From positions 1,364,001 to 1,428,000 of the forward strand of contig NZ_BAABCP010000001.1 of assembly GCF_039539005.1 (NCBI RefSeq): 64,000 nucleotides of DNA, in the 5' to 3' direction. The notes under the pieces were generated by a model, which was not told the origin of the DNA, did not search any database, and was given only the letters and a program-made list of their open reading frames with translations. Shown here piece after piece: positions 16,403 through 25,810 of this stretch (within the stretch, counting starts at the first letter, position 1; each line of letters begins with the position of its first letter). The position numbers and the translations under genes were made by a program. This stretch comes from Microbacterium soli. Lineage in GTDB: Bacteria; Actinomycetota; Actinomycetes; Actinomycetales; Microbacteriaceae.

Positions 16403-16666
16403 ATGTACTCGATCCTGACCGCACAGGCTCCCGCGAGCGACGACCTGTGGACGGTGTTCGCCGCGCTCCGACTTCTCGACGAGGCGACGGAGGTGGTGGG
16501 GGCGGCCGCGGTCGAGGCGGGGAGGCTCGTCGAGAGGGCGAACTGGCAGAACGAGGGGATGCGCAGGCTCCGGTGGGCGCTGTCCGATCTGCGCGCGGAG
16601 TTGGGTGCAGAACGGAGCGAGCTGGCGTTCCTGCGGGAGCAGCTGGCGCGGATGGCGGACGCATGA
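16403..16666 (+). CDS. small helical protein coupled to the downstream lipase-like gene
   Basis: An 87-residue, almost wholly alpha-helical, charged protein (RLLDEATEVVGAAAVEAGRL, LRWALSDLRAELGAER). No signal peptide or membrane helix. Its ATG follows CTGGAGGC and its stop overlaps the next start (ATGA). Size and helix content recall the WXG100/Esx small partners of type VII secretion, but no W-x-G turn is present, so that comparison is only suggestive. Confidence 0.6.
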   Translation: MYSILTAQAPASDDLWTVFAALRLLDEATEVVGAAAVEAGRLVERANWQNEGMRRLRWALSDLRAELGAERSELAFLREQLARMADA

Positions 16667-18009
16667 GCGGGGAGGTGGAGATCAGCTCCGGCGGCGCGAT
16701 CAGCGTCGACTCGGGGGAGTTCCGCGCCGTGGGGGAGCGGCTGGGCGACCTGTCCTGGGAACTCGTGCGGGCGATCGACGTCCTCGAGAGGGCGCAGGCG
16801 ACCCTGGGATCGGTGTCGGATCCCGCCCTGCGGGCGAGGCTGCCGGAGATGTCCGCCCGTGTGCACCGGCTGACCGATCTCGGCCGTCGGGCGGGAGAGG
16901 CGGCACGGGGGACGCAGCTGATGGCCGACGTGTTCGAGCTCGTCGAGCTGCGCGCCGAGCAGGAGGCGCTCGCCGCGACCCGCCCGGACGACGCGCTCGC
17001 GCTGCAGTTCCGCATCGACGAGCTGATCGCGTCGGACCCCGTCGTCGACCGCATGGCCTCGGCGGTCGTCACCGGGTGGTCCGAGCGGCGGTTCGACGGG
17101 GTGACGGATCAGCCGTGGGACGACGCGCTGGGTCTCGGCGGGCTCGTCGGCGGTGTGCTCGCGCCTGCCGTGTTCTCCTTCATCGCTCCGCTGATGGGGG
17201 CTCGCCCTGTTGGTGCGACCATGAGCGACGCGGTCGAGAAGGCGGAGGAGCTCGACCGCGGCGTGCTGCCGTACGGCACGAGACTGCAGGGCGCCGCACC
17301 CGCCGTGGACGTCGCCCTCGTCGCGACGGCGAAGGTCGACCCCGTCACGAACCTGCAGGACTCGGTCGAGCGCATCCCGCGCCGCAGAGCCGCCGGGCAG
17401 GTCGTCGTGGAGAGGTACATGATGGCGGGCGAGGAGAAGAGGTATGTGGCGTACATCGGCGGCACCCGCAGGATCATGCCGGGATCCGACGATCCGTGGG
17501 ACATGGGATCGAACTGGCAGATGTACGGGCAGCGGCACGTGGCGGCGTCCTACGAGGCCACCCTGCAGGCGCTGGCCGCCGCCGGCGCGGAGTCGGGCGA
17601 CGCGGTGGACGTGGTCGGGTACTCGCAGGGGGCGATGATCGGCTCCTTCCTGGCGATGGACAGCCCCTACGAGGTGCACACGGTGATCGCCGCGGGCGAT
17701 CCGGTGGATCCCGCGCTCGCCGCCGATCAGACCCTCGTGCGGCTGGAGAACCTCGGCGACCCCGTGGTCGCCCTGGCCCTCGGCGGCGACGTCGGCGGCA
17801 CGGGGTCGCCGGAGAGCTTCACGGTGACGGGGGATCCGGAGCGCAGCAGTCCGATCGACCCGCACCGGATCGCCGCCTACCGGGAGACCGCGCGCCTGGC
17901 GGACGCCTCGGGCGATCCCCGCGTGCAGGCGCTGCAGGAGACCTTCTACGGGCGGTTGCGCGAAGCCGTGACCGTCGAGCGGATGGAGTTCACCGCGACG
18001 CGGAGGTGA
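16663..18009 (+). CDS. lipase/cutinase-like hydrolase with N-terminal helical domain
   Basis: A 448-residue protein with two parts. Residues 1-110 are helical with heptad-like spacing. Residues about 190-400 form an alpha/beta hydrolase with nucleophile elbow VVGYSQGAM, an acid in AAGDPVDPA and a His in PIDPHRIAAY. The GYSQG box resembles cutinases and PE-PPE-type esterases. No Sec signal. The domain order and the coupled small helical gene resemble type VII secretion cargo with its partner; no secretion machinery is in the window, so this is an inference. Confidence 0.72.
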   Translation: MSGEVEISSGGAISVDSGEFRAVGERLGDLSWELVRAIDVLERAQATLGSVSDPALRARLPEMSARVHRLTDLGRRAGEAARGTQLMADVFELVELRAEQEALAATRPDDALALQFRIDELIASDPVVDRMASAVVTGWSERRFDGVTDQPWDDALGLGGLVGGVLAPAVFSFIAPLMGARPVGATMSDAVEKAEELDRGVLPYGTRLQGAAPAVDVALVATAKVDPVTNLQDSVERIPRRRAAGQVVVERYMMAGEEKRYVAYIGGTRRIMPGSDDPWDMGSNWQMYGQRHVAASYEATLQALAAAGAESGDAVDVVGYSQGAMIGSFLAMDSPYEVHTVIAAGDPVDPALAADQTLVRLENLGDPVVALALGGDVGGTGSPESFTVTGDPERSSPIDPHRIAAYRETARLADASGDPRVQALQETFYGRLREAVTVERMEFTATRR

Positions 18010-18032
18010 CCCGGCATCGGCTCCGGCGTTCC

Positions 18033-18060
18033 GCTGACACGGGGCGCGCCCCGTGTCAGC
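18033..18060. terminator. 28-base perfect palindrome, bidirectional terminator
   Basis: GCTGACACGGGGCG (18033-18046) is mirrored perfectly by the next 14 bases. The palindrome contains the stop of the holin-like gene on the minus strand and follows the lipase-like gene by 23 bases. A T-run (18068-18072) follows 7 bases downstream on the plus strand. Confidence 0.75.
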
Positions 18061-18457
18061 GGCGCCTCTTTTTCCTCTGCGGGCGCAGGATCGCGCCGAA
18101 CACGGCGTTGATGACCGAGATGAGCACCGCCGCGACCACGCCCCACCAGAACGAGTCGACGCTCAGGCCCCACCCGAAGCCGCTCGTGATCCAGGCGGTC
18201 AGCCACAGCAGGAATCCGTTGACGAGGAGGGAGATGAGCCCGAAGGTGAGGATGTACAGCGGGAACGCGACGACCTTGATGATGGTGCCGATGATGGAAT
18301 TGACCAGCGCGAAGACGGCCGCCACCGCCAGCAGGGTCAGGACGAACTGGAGCGTCTCGCCGGGCGCGAACGAGTGCACGTCGACGCCGAGGACGGGGAT
18401 CAGCGAGGCGACCCAGATGGCGAACGCGTTGATGACGACGCGGATGATGAAGCGCAT
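18056..18457 (-). CDS. phage holin family (Phage_holin_4_2-like) membrane protein
   Basis: About 133 residues with four hydrophobic helices: IRVVINAFAIWVASLIPVLG, then FVLTLLAVAAVFALVN, VVAFPLYILTFGLISLLVNGFLLWL and WWGVVAAVLISVINAVFG. The PLYILTFGL...VNGFLLW segment is typical of this widespread chromosomal family. Despite the name, no phage genes are near and its role is unknown. ATG 18457 is preferred to longer frames. The tail is Arg/Lys-rich. Confidence 0.85.
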   Translation of the reverse strand: MRFIIRVVINAFAIWVASLIPVLGVDVHSFAPGETLQFVLTLLAVAAVFALVNSIIGTIIKVVAFPLYILTFGLISLLVNGFLLWLTAWITSGFGWGLSVDSFWWGVVAAVLISVINAVFGAILRPQRKKRRR

Positions 18458-18582
18458 CTGTCGATCGTGCCATGGGATGCTCCACGGTGGGCGGATGAAT
18501 CCATCGCACGGGCATGCGCGCGCAGCAGTGCGGCGATGGTGGCCCGTACCCTCGCCCGGCTCCGCCTCCTTAGACTGGTCGC

Positions 18583-19656
18583 GTGACCGAGCCAACGCTG
18601 CCCCGCATCCGTCCTGAGATCGCCGCTCTGCCGCCGTACCGTCAGGGCAGGCAGGCAGGCCCGGACGCCTTCAAGCTCTCCAGCAACGAGAACCCGTTCG
18701 AGCCGCTCCCCTCCGTGCTCGAGGCGCTCACGCGCACCGCGCCGATCAACCGGTATCCCGACGCCACGGCGGGGGCGCTGCGCGCTCGGCTGGCGCAGCG
18801 GTACGCCGTCGACCCGGACGCCGTGCATGTGGCATCCGGTTCCGTCTCCATCCTGCATCAGCTGGTGCTGGGCACCTCCACGGTGGGCGACGAGGTCGTC
18901 TACGCGTGGCGGTCGTTCGAGGCGTACCCGAGCCTGCCCCTCGTCGCGGGCGCGACGGGTGTGCAGGTGCCCCTCGCGCCCGGTGCGCGACACGATCTCG
19001 ATGCGATGGCGGATGCCGTGACCGGCCGCACCCGAGCGGTCATCGTCTGCACCCCCAACAACCCCACCGGCCCGATCGTCACGAGTGCCGAGTTCGCCGC
19101 GTTCGTCGCGCGGGTGCCGCAGGACGTGCTCATCATCCTCGACGAGGCGTACGCCGAGTTCGTCACCGCGCCGGATGCCGTGGACGGGCTCGCCGAGCGC
19201 GTTTTCGAGAAGCACCCGAACGTCGTCGTGCTGCGCACCTTCTCCAAGGCCTTCGGGCTGGCCGGACTGCGGGTGGGCTACGCCATCGGGCACCCGAGGG
19301 TTCTGGACGCCGCCCGCACCACGGGCATCCCGCTGTCGGTCACCAGCGCCGCCGAGTGCGCCGGGATCGCGAGCCTGGACGCGGAGGACGAGCTGCGGGC
19401 ACGGGTGGCCGTGATCGTCGAGCGCCGGACGCGCCTGGTGGAGGGGCTGCGCGCACAGGGGTGGGACGTGCCCGATTCGCAGGCGAACTTCGTGTGGCTG
19501 CCCGCCGGGGAGCGCACGGTCGACGTGGCGGCCGCCTTCGAGGCCGCCGACCTCATCGTGCGGCCGTTCGCGGGCGACGGCATCCGCATCTCCGTCGGCG
19601 AGGAGGAGTCCATCGAGAAGGTGCTGCAGGTCGCCGCGACGCAGGCTCCCGCATGA
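18583..19656 (+). CDS. hisC: histidinol-phosphate aminotransferase (HisC-type)
   Basis: A 357-residue fold-type I PLP enzyme. KLSSNENPF near residue 28 and INRYPDA are HisC hallmarks; the PLP Lys lies in [16 protein letters not shown] and the cofactor Asp in ILDEAYAEF. It would convert imidazole-acetol phosphate to histidinol phosphate, but actinobacterial copies outside the his operon can act on aromatic amino acids, and no his genes are adjacent. GTG 18583 follows TAGACT (18571-18576) by 6 bases, so the mRNA is probably leaderless. It overlaps the next gene by ATGA. Confidence 0.88.
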   Translation: MTEPTLPRIRPEIAALPPYRQGRQAGPDAFKLSSNENPFEPLPSVLEALTRTAPINRYPDATAGALRARLAQRYAVDPDAVHVASGSVSILHQLVLGTSTVGDEVVYAWRSFEAYPSLPLVAGATGVQVPLAPGARHDLDAMADAVTGRTRAVIVCTPNNPTGPIVTSAEFAAFVARVPQDVLIILDEAYAEFVTAPDAVDGLAERVFEKHPNVVVLRTFSKAFGLAGLRVGYAIGHPRVLDAARTTGIPLSVTSAAECAGIASLDAEDELRARVAVIVERRTRLVEGLRAQGWDVPDSQANFVWLPAGERTVDVAAAFEAADLIVRPFAGDGIRISVGEEESIEKVLQVAATQAPA

Positions 19657-20831
19657 GCTACGACTTCCGCACCACCGTCGATCGCACCGGCACCGGCTCG
19701 GCGAAATGGGAGGGGATGCGCGCGGCGAACCCGTCCGTCCCCGCGGGGATCTCCCCGTTCTCCGTCGCCGATCTCGACTTGCCGATGGCGCCGGAGATCC
19801 TGGCCGGGCTGCGCGATCACCTGCAGGACGCCGTGCTCGGGTACACGGTGGCCACGGACGACTACTGGGACGCCGTGACCGGCTGGTTCCGCGACAGGCA
19901 CGGCTGGTCCGTCGAGCGCGAGCAGATCGTGCTGGCGCCCGGTGTGGTGCCGGCGTTCAACACCGCCGTCCGCGCCGCGACGGCGCCGGGCGACGGCGTC
20001 ATCGTGCAGACCCCGGCGTACTACCCGTTCTTCGGGGCCGTCGAGAACAACGATCGCGTGGTCGTGCGCAACCCGCTCGTCGTCCGTGACGGCCGGTGGC
20101 GCATCGACCTCGACGACCTCGCCGAGAAGGCCGCCGACCCCCGCACCACCGCACTGCTGTTCTGCAGCCCGCACAACCCGACCGGTCGGGTGTGGGAGCG
20201 CGACGAGCTGGAGGCCGTCCGGCGCATCGCGCGCGAGAACGATCTGACGGTCATCAGTGACGAGATCCACTTCGACCTGCTGATGCCCGGCATCCGGCAC
20301 ACCGTCTTCTCTACCCTCGGCGAGGATGCCGCGGCGCGCAGCATCGTCTGCACCGCACCCAGCAAGACCTTCAACCTCGCGGGCATGGCCACGAGCAACA
20401 TCGTCATCGCCGACGCCGGGCTGCGCGAGCGCTACGCGCAGGAGCAGGCCCGCACCGGATTCTTCACACTGAACGCGCTGGGCTTCCAGGCGTGCCGACT
20501 GGCGTACACGAAGGCGGGTGCGTGGCTGGACGGACTCCTCGACCTCGTGCACGGCAACCACGAGCTGGTGCGCTCGTTCCTCGCCGAGCGGATGCCGGAG
20601 GTCGTCGTCCACGATCTGGAGGGGACGTACCTGCAGTGGATGGACTTCCGCGCCCTCGGCCTGACCGCGCAGGAGCTGCAGCGCGTGCACGAGCTCGAGG
20701 CGCTGGTGTTCTTCGACGAGGGCGCCATGTTCGGCCCCGAGGGCGAGGGCTTCGAGCGCATGAACCTCGCCGCTCCGCGCCGTGCCGTCGAGGACGCGCT
20801 GGAGCGTCTGGCCCGGGCGCACGGACGCTGA
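19653..20831 (+). CDS. MalY/PatB-type PLP-dependent aminotransferase or cystathionine beta-lyase
   Basis: A 392-residue fold-type I PLP enzyme of the MalY/PatB group: KWEGM near the N-terminus, FSVADLDLP (the ADMDF-like motif), [28 protein letters not shown] and PLP Lys in [11 protein letters not shown]. Members cleave C-S bonds in cystathionine or transaminate. It is translationally coupled to hisC, an unusual pairing of two PLP enzymes. A hairpin terminator follows. Confidence 0.87.
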   Translation: MSYDFRTTVDRTGTGSAKWEGMRAANPSVPAGISPFSVADLDLPMAPEILAGLRDHLQDAVLGYTVATDDYWDAVTGWFRDRHGWSVEREQIVLAPGVVPAFNTAVRAATAPGDGVIVQTPAYYPFFGAVENNDRVVVRNPLVVRDGRWRIDLDDLAEKAADPRTTALLFCSPHNPTGRVWERDELEAVRRIARENDLTVISDEIHFDLLMPGIRHTVFSTLGEDAAARSIVCTAPSKTFNLAGMATSNIVIADAGLRERYAQEQARTGFFTLNALGFQACRLAYTKAGAWLDGLLDLVHGNHELVRSFLAERMPEVVVHDLEGTYLQWMDFRALGLTAQELQRVHELEALVFFDEGAMFGPEGEGFERMNLAAPRRAVEDALERLARAHGR

Positions 20832-20860
20832 GCCCACGTCCACCGAGCCCCGGGTGATCG

Positions 20861-20884
20861 CACCGTGAGCAGCCGCTCACGGTG
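20861..20884 (+). terminator. hairpin after the hisC-malY pair
   Basis: A perfect 10-base stem, CACCGTGAGC (20861-20870) with GCTCACGGTG (20875-20884), loop AGCC, followed by a short T-containing tail. Confidence 0.65.
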
Positions 20885-20963
20885 GATCTTTCGCATTCCG
20901 AGCAGGTGTTAGGGCCCCCGAGCTATGCGTGACGTGGCATGCGGGCGTGGGTAGCGTGGAGCC

Positions 20964-22091
20964 GTGACCTCGACCGAAACGCCCCTCGTCCGCGTCCTGG
21001 AGGCGGATGGAGCCTTCGCCCCCTCGGAGGCGGCGGAGCCCTACCTCCCGCTGATCGACGCGCTCACCGACCGTGAGCTCGAGCAGTTCCACCGCGACAT
21101 GGTGGTCATCCGCGCCATCGACACCCAGGCCACCAACCTGCAGCGGCAGGGACAGTTGGCGCTGTGGCCGCCGAGCCGCGGACAGGAGGCCGCTCAGGTC
21201 GGCTCCGCGCGCGCCGCCCGTTCGCAGGACACGCTGTTCCCGTCCTACCGCGAGCACGCCGTCACCCGCATCCGCGGGGTCGATCCGCTGGACATCGTCA
21301 AGGTCATGCGGGGGGTCTCGCACGGCGGTTGGGATCCGACTGACCCGCGCAACGGCAACACCCGCATCTACACGCTCGTGCTGGGATCGCAGACTCTGCA
21401 CGCGGCCGGTTACGCGATGGGGCTCGCCTTCGACGGCAGGACCGGCACGGGCGACGTCGACCGCGATGAGGCCGTGGTCGTCTACTACGGCGACGGTGCC
21501 TCCAGCCAGGGGGACGTCCACGAGGCGATGGTCTTCGCCGCCAGCTACGACGCCCCCGTGCTGTTCTTCCTGCAGAACAACCAGTGGGCGATCTCGGTGC
21601 CCGTGCAGACCCAGTCGAAGGTGCCGCTGGTCGGCCGCGGCGCGGGGTACGGGATCCCCAGCGTCCGTGTCGACGGCAATGACGTCCTCGCCAGTTACGC
21701 CGTCTCACGGGCCCTGCTCGACCAGACCCGCGGCGGCGCCGGCCCCCGGGCGGTGGAGGCCGTCACATACCGGATGGGTGCGCACACCACGAGCGACGAC
21801 CCGACCAAGTACCGCGGCTCGGACGAGGAGGAGGCCTGGGCGCGGCGCGACCCCATCGCGCGCATGCGCGCGTACCTGCGCGGCAGAGGCGCATCCGACG
21901 CCCTCTTCGCCGAGATCGACGCCGAGGCGGCGGATGCCGCGGAGGACCTGCGCGCGCGCACGGTCGCCCTGGGGTCGCCGGCCCGTCAGACGATGTTCGA
22001 CCACGTGTACAGCGAGCCGCATCCGCTCATGCAGGAGCAGCGGGCCTGGCTCGACGCCTACGAGGCCTCGTTCGAGGGGGGTGCCGCATGA
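20964..22091 (+). CDS. 2-oxoacid dehydrogenase E1 component, alpha subunit
   Basis: A 375-residue thiamine-diphosphate enzyme subunit. The TPP motif is visible as GDGASSQGDVHEAM...QNNQWAIS, and HTTSDDPTKYR is the phosphorylation-loop-like segment typical of branched-chain 2-oxoacid dehydrogenases; pyruvate remains possible. GTG 20964 follows TAGCGT by 6 bases (leaderless type). It forms a three-gene operon with E1-beta (ATGA overlap) and E2. No E3 (dihydrolipoyl dehydrogenase) is present, so E3 must come from elsewhere. Confidence 0.9.
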   Translation: MTSTETPLVRVLEADGAFAPSEAAEPYLPLIDALTDRELEQFHRDMVVIRAIDTQATNLQRQGQLALWPPSRGQEAAQVGSARAARSQDTLFPSYREHAVTRIRGVDPLDIVKVMRGVSHGGWDPTDPRNGNTRIYTLVLGSQTLHAAGYAMGLAFDGRTGTGDVDRDEAVVVYYGDGASSQGDVHEAMVFAASYDAPVLFFLQNNQWAISVPVQTQSKVPLVGRGAGYGIPSVRVDGNDVLASYAVSRALLDQTRGGAGPRAVEAVTYRMGAHTTSDDPTKYRGSDEEEAWARRDPIARMRAYLRGRGASDALFAEIDAEAADAAEDLRARTVALGSPARQTMFDHVYSEPHPLMQEQRAWLDAYEASFEGGAA

Positions 22092-23068
22092 CCCTCGAGA
22101 CGATGCCGCTGTCGAAGGCGCTGAACGCCGGGCTGCGCAAGGCCATGCAGGACGACCCGCGGGTGCTGCTCATGGGCGAGGACATCGGCACACTCGGTGG
22201 GGTCTTCCGCGTCACGGAGGGCCTGCGGAGCGAGTTCGGCGACCGGCGCGTGCTGGACACCCCGCTCGCGGAGTCCGGCATCGTCGGCACGGCCATCGGC
22301 CTGGCCATGGCCGGGTTCCGCCCCGTGTGCGAGATCCAGTTCGACGGCTTCGTCTTCCCCGCGTTCGATCAGATCACCTCCCAGCTGGCGAAGCTGACGA
22401 ACCGGCACGAGGGCGCGCTGTCGATGCCCGTCGTCATCCGCATCCCCTACGGAGGGCACATCGGCGCCGTCGAGCACCACCAGGAGAGCCCGGAGGCGTA
22501 CTTCGCGCACACTCCCGGGCTGCGCGTGGTGTCGCCGTCGACGCCCAACGACGCGTACTGGATGATCCAGGAGGCGATCCGGTCCGACGACCCGGTGATC
22601 TTCCTCGAGCCCAAGAGCAGGTACTGGCCCAAGGGCGAGGTCGACCTCGAGGCATCGGCCGTGCCCCTGCATGCCTCGCGCATCGTGCGCCGCGGCACCG
22701 ATGTCACCCTCGTCGGGCACGGCGCCATGGTCACGACCCTGCTGCAGGCCGCCGCGCTCGCCGAGGCCGAGGGCACCAGCTGCGAGGTCGTCGATGTGCG
22801 CTCGCTGTCGCCGGTGGACTACGGCCCCATCCTCGACTCGGTGCGCTCGACGGGGCGCATGGTCTACGCGCAGGAGGCCCCCGGGTCCGTCAGCGTGGGC
22901 GGCGAGATCGCCGCCACCGTCATGGAGCGCGCGTTCTACGCCCTGGAGGCGCCCGTCCTGCGCGTCTCCGGGTTCGACGTGCCGTTCCCGCCCGCCAAGC
23001 TCGAGGGCGTCTACCTTCCGGATGCGGATCGCGTCCTGGAGGCCGTCGACCGCTCCCTCGCCTACTGA
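22088..23068 (+). CDS. 2-oxoacid dehydrogenase E1 component, beta subunit
   Basis: A 326-residue partner of the alpha subunit. [38 protein letters not shown] and [17 protein letters not shown] are conserved blocks of the E1-beta family. Together the alpha2beta2 E1 decarboxylates the 2-oxoacid and passes the acyl group to the E2 lipoyl arm. It overlaps the alpha gene by ATGA and is followed by E2 after 13 bases. Confidence 0.92.
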   Translation: MTLETMPLSKALNAGLRKAMQDDPRVLLMGEDIGTLGGVFRVTEGLRSEFGDRRVLDTPLAESGIVGTAIGLAMAGFRPVCEIQFDGFVFPAFDQITSQLAKLTNRHEGALSMPVVIRIPYGGHIGAVEHHQESPEAYFAHTPGLRVVSPSTPNDAYWMIQEAIRSDDPVIFLEPKSRYWPKGEVDLEASAVPLHASRIVRRGTDVTLVGHGAMVTTLLQAAALAEAEGTSCEVVDVRSLSPVDYGPILDSVRSTGRMVYAQEAPGSVSVGGEIAATVMERAFYALEAPVLRVSGFDVPFPPAKLEGVYLPDADRVLEAVDRSLAY

Positions 23069-23081
23069 TCCGGAGTCCGCG

Positions 23082-24416
23082 ATGACCACTCAGACCTTCA
23101 CCCTTCCCGACGTCGGCGAGGGCCTCACCGAGGCCGAGATCGTCTCCTGGCGGGTCGCTCCCGGCGACACCGTCGCGATCAACGACGTCATCTGCGAGAT
23201 CGAGACCGCCAAGTCGCTCGTCGAGCTGCCCTCGCCGCACGCCGGCACGGTCGGCGAGATCCTCGCCGCCGAGGGCGCCACGGTCGAGGTCGGCGCGCCG
23301 ATCATCATCTTCGTGTCGGAGGATGCGGATGCCGGGGCCGCGGCGCCCCCGGCTGCCGCCGCGGATCCGGAGGAGGGTGGCGGCGCGGTGCTGGTCGGCT
23401 ACGGCTCCGGCGGTGGGGCGACCTCACGGCGCAAACGGCCCGCCGAGCGCCCGGTGCGCTCGTCCGTGGGGGTGATCGCCAAGCCGCCGATCCGCAAGCT
23501 CGCCCGCGACCTGGGAGTGGATCTCACCGAGGTGACGCCCACGGGCGCCGACGGCGAGGTCACCCGCGACGATGTCGTAAAGCACGCCTCGCAGGCCAGC
23601 GTGTTCCGCAACATCGAGACGCCGGACTGGGGCGATGTGCGCGAGGAGACCGTCCCCGCGCCGGAGCCCGCCCCCATCGGGCTGGCCCGCGGCATGCGGC
23701 CGGTCGTCGACGAGGAGCGCACCGAGTCCATCCCCGTCAAGGGCGTGCGCAAGGCCAGTGCGAACGCGATGGTGCAGAGCGCGTACACGGCCCCGCATGT
23801 GACGGTGTGGAAGGAGGTCGACGCCACCCGCACGATGGAGCTCGTCAAGCGGCTCAAGGCTTCGCCGGACTTCGCCGACATCAAGGTGTCGCCGCTGCTG
23901 ATCATGGCCCGCGCGGTGATCTGGGCCGTGCGGCGCACGCCGATGGTCAACGCCGCCTGGGTCGACGCCGACGGCGGCGCGGAGATCGTGCTGCGCCACT
24001 ACGTCAACCTCGGGATCGCCGCGGCGACGCCGCGCGGCCTGCTGGTGCCCAACATCAAGGACGCCCAGGAGCTGAGCATGCGCGATCTCGCCCGTGCGCT
24101 CAACCGTCTCACCGTCACCGCCCGTGAGGGCAGGACCGCGCCGGCGGATCAGCACGGCGGGACGATCACGATCACCAACATCGGCGTGTTCGGGATGGAC
24201 GCCGGCACCCCCATCATCAACCCCGGCGAGGCCGGGATCGTGGCGATGGGGACGATCGCGCAGAAGCCGTGGGTCGTCGACGGCGAGGTGCGTCCGCGCT
24301 GGGTGACCACGGTCGCGGGGTCGTTCGACCATCGCGTGATCGACGGCGACGGCATGAGCCGGTTCATCGCCGACGTGGCCTCCGTGCTCGAGGAGCCCGC
24401 GCTGCTCGTGGAGTGA
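23082..24416 (+). CDS. 2-oxoacid dehydrogenase E2 component (dihydrolipoyl acyltransferase)
   Basis: A 444-residue protein in three parts: one lipoyl domain (residues 1-80, lipoylated Lys in [11 protein letters not shown]), a peripheral-subunit-binding domain (about 125-160, [15 protein letters not shown]...TRDDV) and a catalytic domain ending [15 protein letters not shown] with the HxxxDG motif. Ala/Pro/Glu-rich linkers join them. The single lipoyl domain fits branched-chain-type E2. ATG 23082 is chosen because the lipoyl domain begins four residues later. Confidence 0.92.
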   Translation: MTTQTFTLPDVGEGLTEAEIVSWRVAPGDTVAINDVICEIETAKSLVELPSPHAGTVGEILAAEGATVEVGAPIIIFVSEDADAGAAAPPAAAADPEEGGGAVLVGYGSGGGATSRRKRPAERPVRSSVGVIAKPPIRKLARDLGVDLTEVTPTGADGEVTRDDVVKHASQASVFRNIETPDWGDVREETVPAPEPAPIGLARGMRPVVDEERTESIPVKGVRKASANAMVQSAYTAPHVTVWKEVDATRTMELVKRLKASPDFADIKVSPLLIMARAVIWAVRRTPMVNAAWVDADGGAEIVLRHYVNLGIAAATPRGLLVPNIKDAQELSMRDLARALNRLTVTAREGRTAPADQHGGTITITNIGVFGMDAGTPIINPGEAGIVAMGTIAQKPWVVDGEVRPRWVTTVAGSFDHRVIDGDGMSRFIADVASVLEEPALLVE

Positions 24417-24419
24417 GCG

Positions 24420-24444
24420 GGCCCGCATCCGGTGGGCGCGGGCC
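24420..24444. terminator. hairpin between convergent genes
   Basis: GGCCCGC (24420-24426) pairs with GCGGGCC (24438-24444) across an 11-base loop, between the E2 stop and the stop of the small minus-strand gene. Confidence 0.45.
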
Positions 24445-24453
24445 GACCCGCCG

Positions 24454-24660
24454 TCAGTCGTGCGCCGTCTTCGACATCTCCAGCAGACGCTGCTCGTCGT
24501 CGTCGAGCCAGGTGGCGGCCTTCGGCAGGCGCTGCTCGATGCGAGCCTCGTTGCGCGCCTGACGCAGCGCGTGGACGATCGCGAAGCGGAGGATCGCATA
24601 CAGGATGCCCGCGCCGGCGAGCACGTACAGGACCATGAAGATGATGCCGAGAGCTGCCAT
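24454..24660 (-). CDS. small single-helix membrane protein
   Basis: A 68-residue protein: N-terminal membrane helix (ALGIIFMVLYVLAGAGILYAIL) followed by a charged cytoplasmic tail (QARNEARIEQRLPKAATWLDDDEQRLLEM). No family recognised. ATG 24660 follows CCGGAGGCGCAC. It diverges from the zinc-binding protein gene; the Zur-type box lies about 105 bases upstream, so control by it is possible but not obvious. Confidence 0.65.
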   Translation of the reverse strand: MAALGIIFMVLYVLAGAGILYAILRFAIVHALRQARNEARIEQRLPKAATWLDDDEQRLLEMSKTAHD

Positions 24661-24763
24661 GTGCGCCTCCGGATGCGTCGCGGCCGGTGTTCTGTCGGTT
24701 GAGCATAGCAACGCCGGGAGAACGGGAGACCCGCAGGGCTCCTGACGACTGTGCGCGCTCTTG

Positions 24764-24792
24764 TTGAGAATGGTTCTCATTTGCATTAGTAT
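24764..24792 (+). promoter_or_regulatory. znuA promoter with Zur/Fur-type operator
   Basis: TGAGAATGGTTCTCA (24765-24779) is a perfect inverted repeat of 6+6 around TGG, matching the Fur/Zur-family box pattern. It overlaps a -35 TTGAGA (24764-24769); TAGTAT (24787-24792) follows at 17 bases, and the GTG start lies 7 bases later. A bound repressor would exclude polymerase. The likely repressor is encoded at 29084-29518. Confidence 0.82.
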
Positions 24793-24799
24793 CGGACGA

Positions 24800-25810
24800 G
24801 TGCAGAGATCCTTCATCGCCATCGCGCTCACCGCCGCATCCGTCATCGCGCTGTCCGGATGCTCATCCGCAGCCCCCGCAAAGAGCACGGACGGGACGGT
24901 GCAGATCGTCGCCTCGACGAACGTGTACGGCAGTCTCGCCGCCGTGATCGGCGGCGACCGCGTCACCGTGACGAGCCTCATCGACTCGACGGCCAAGGAC
25001 CCGCACTCCTACGAGGCCACGGCGCGTGACCGGCTCGCCGTGCAGCGCGCGGACCTCGTCATCGAGAACGGCGGAGGCTACGACTCGTTCATGACACAGC
25101 TGCGGGACGGCTCGGATGCCGAGGTCATCACCGCCGCCGAGTTCGCGCACGACCACCCCGACGCGGCCGAGGGCGAGGACCACGACCACGAGGCAGAGGC
25201 CGACCACGGTCACGACCACGACGCCGAAGACGACCACGACCACGGCGCCGGTCATGGTCACGACGAGCACGGCCACTCCCACATCGAGGGATTCAACGAG
25301 CACGTCTGGTTCGACCCCGACATCATCGCGCACGTCGCGGAGCGGGTCACCGCCGACCTCACCGAGCTCGACCCCGCCGGTGGCACCGAATTCGCCGCCA
25401 ACGCGAAGGCGCTGACGGCCGAGCTGGACGCCATCGACACCGAGATCGCGGCGCTGCACGGATCGCTGGAGGGGGTGCCGGTGCTCATCACCGAGCCGCT
25501 TCCCGGTCGGCTCGCCGCCGCCGTCGGACTCGACGATGTGACACCGGAGGGATTCGCCTCCGCCGTCGAGGAGGGCAACGACGTCGCCCCCGCCACGCTG
25601 CTGGACGCGCTCTCGCTCATCGACGGGGGCGAGGTGCGCGCGGTGCTCGCCAACGCGCAGACCGGCGGCAGCGAGACCAGCCGTGTGGAGGACGCCGCAC
25701 AGCAGGCCGGCATCCCCGTGATCACCTTCAGCGAGCTGCTCGAGCCCGAACAGTCGTACGCTGAGTGGATGCGCGTCGCGATCTCGGACCTCGCCGCCCT
25801 CGAGAAGTGA
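24800..25810 (+). CDS. znuA: zinc/manganese ABC transporter substrate-binding lipoprotein (ZnuA-like)
   Basis: A 336-residue cluster-9 binding protein. Signal peptide and LSGC lipobox put the lipidated Cys at residue 21. Metal ligands expected for the family are visible: His in DPHSYEATARD, His in EHVWFDP, and a late acid near FSELLEPE. A loop at about residues 115-160 holds some 19 His mixed with Asp and Glu, the hallmark of zinc- rather than manganese-specific members. GTG 24800 fits the -10 spacing (leaderless). The gene overlaps the ATPase gene by GTGA. Confidence 0.92.
   Translation: MQRSFIAIALTAASVIALSGCSSAAPAKSTDGTVQIVASTNVYGSLAAVIGGDRVTVTSLIDSTAKDPHSYEATARDRLAVQRADLVIENGGGYDSFMTQLRDGSDAEVITAAEFAHDHPDAAEGEDHDHEAEADHGHDHDAEDDHDHGAGHGHDEHGHSHIEGFNEHVWFDPDIIAHVAERVTADLTELDPAGGTEFAANAKALTAELDAIDTEIAALHGSLEGVPVLITEPLPGRLAAAVGLDDVTPEGFASAVEEGNDVAPATLLDALSLIDGGEVRAVLANAQTGGSETSRVEDAAQQAGIPVITFSELLEPEQSYAEWMRVAISDLAALEK

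Noticed and set aside
18056..18457. Holin-like gene as a sign of a prophage
   Set aside because: This family is common on actinobacterial chromosomes, and no lysin, capsid, integrase or attachment site is near.
25145..25290. His/Asp-rich stretch in znuA as a possible repeat-expansion artefact
   Set aside because: Codons vary and the reading frame is intact; such loops are a known feature of zinc-binding ZnuA proteins.
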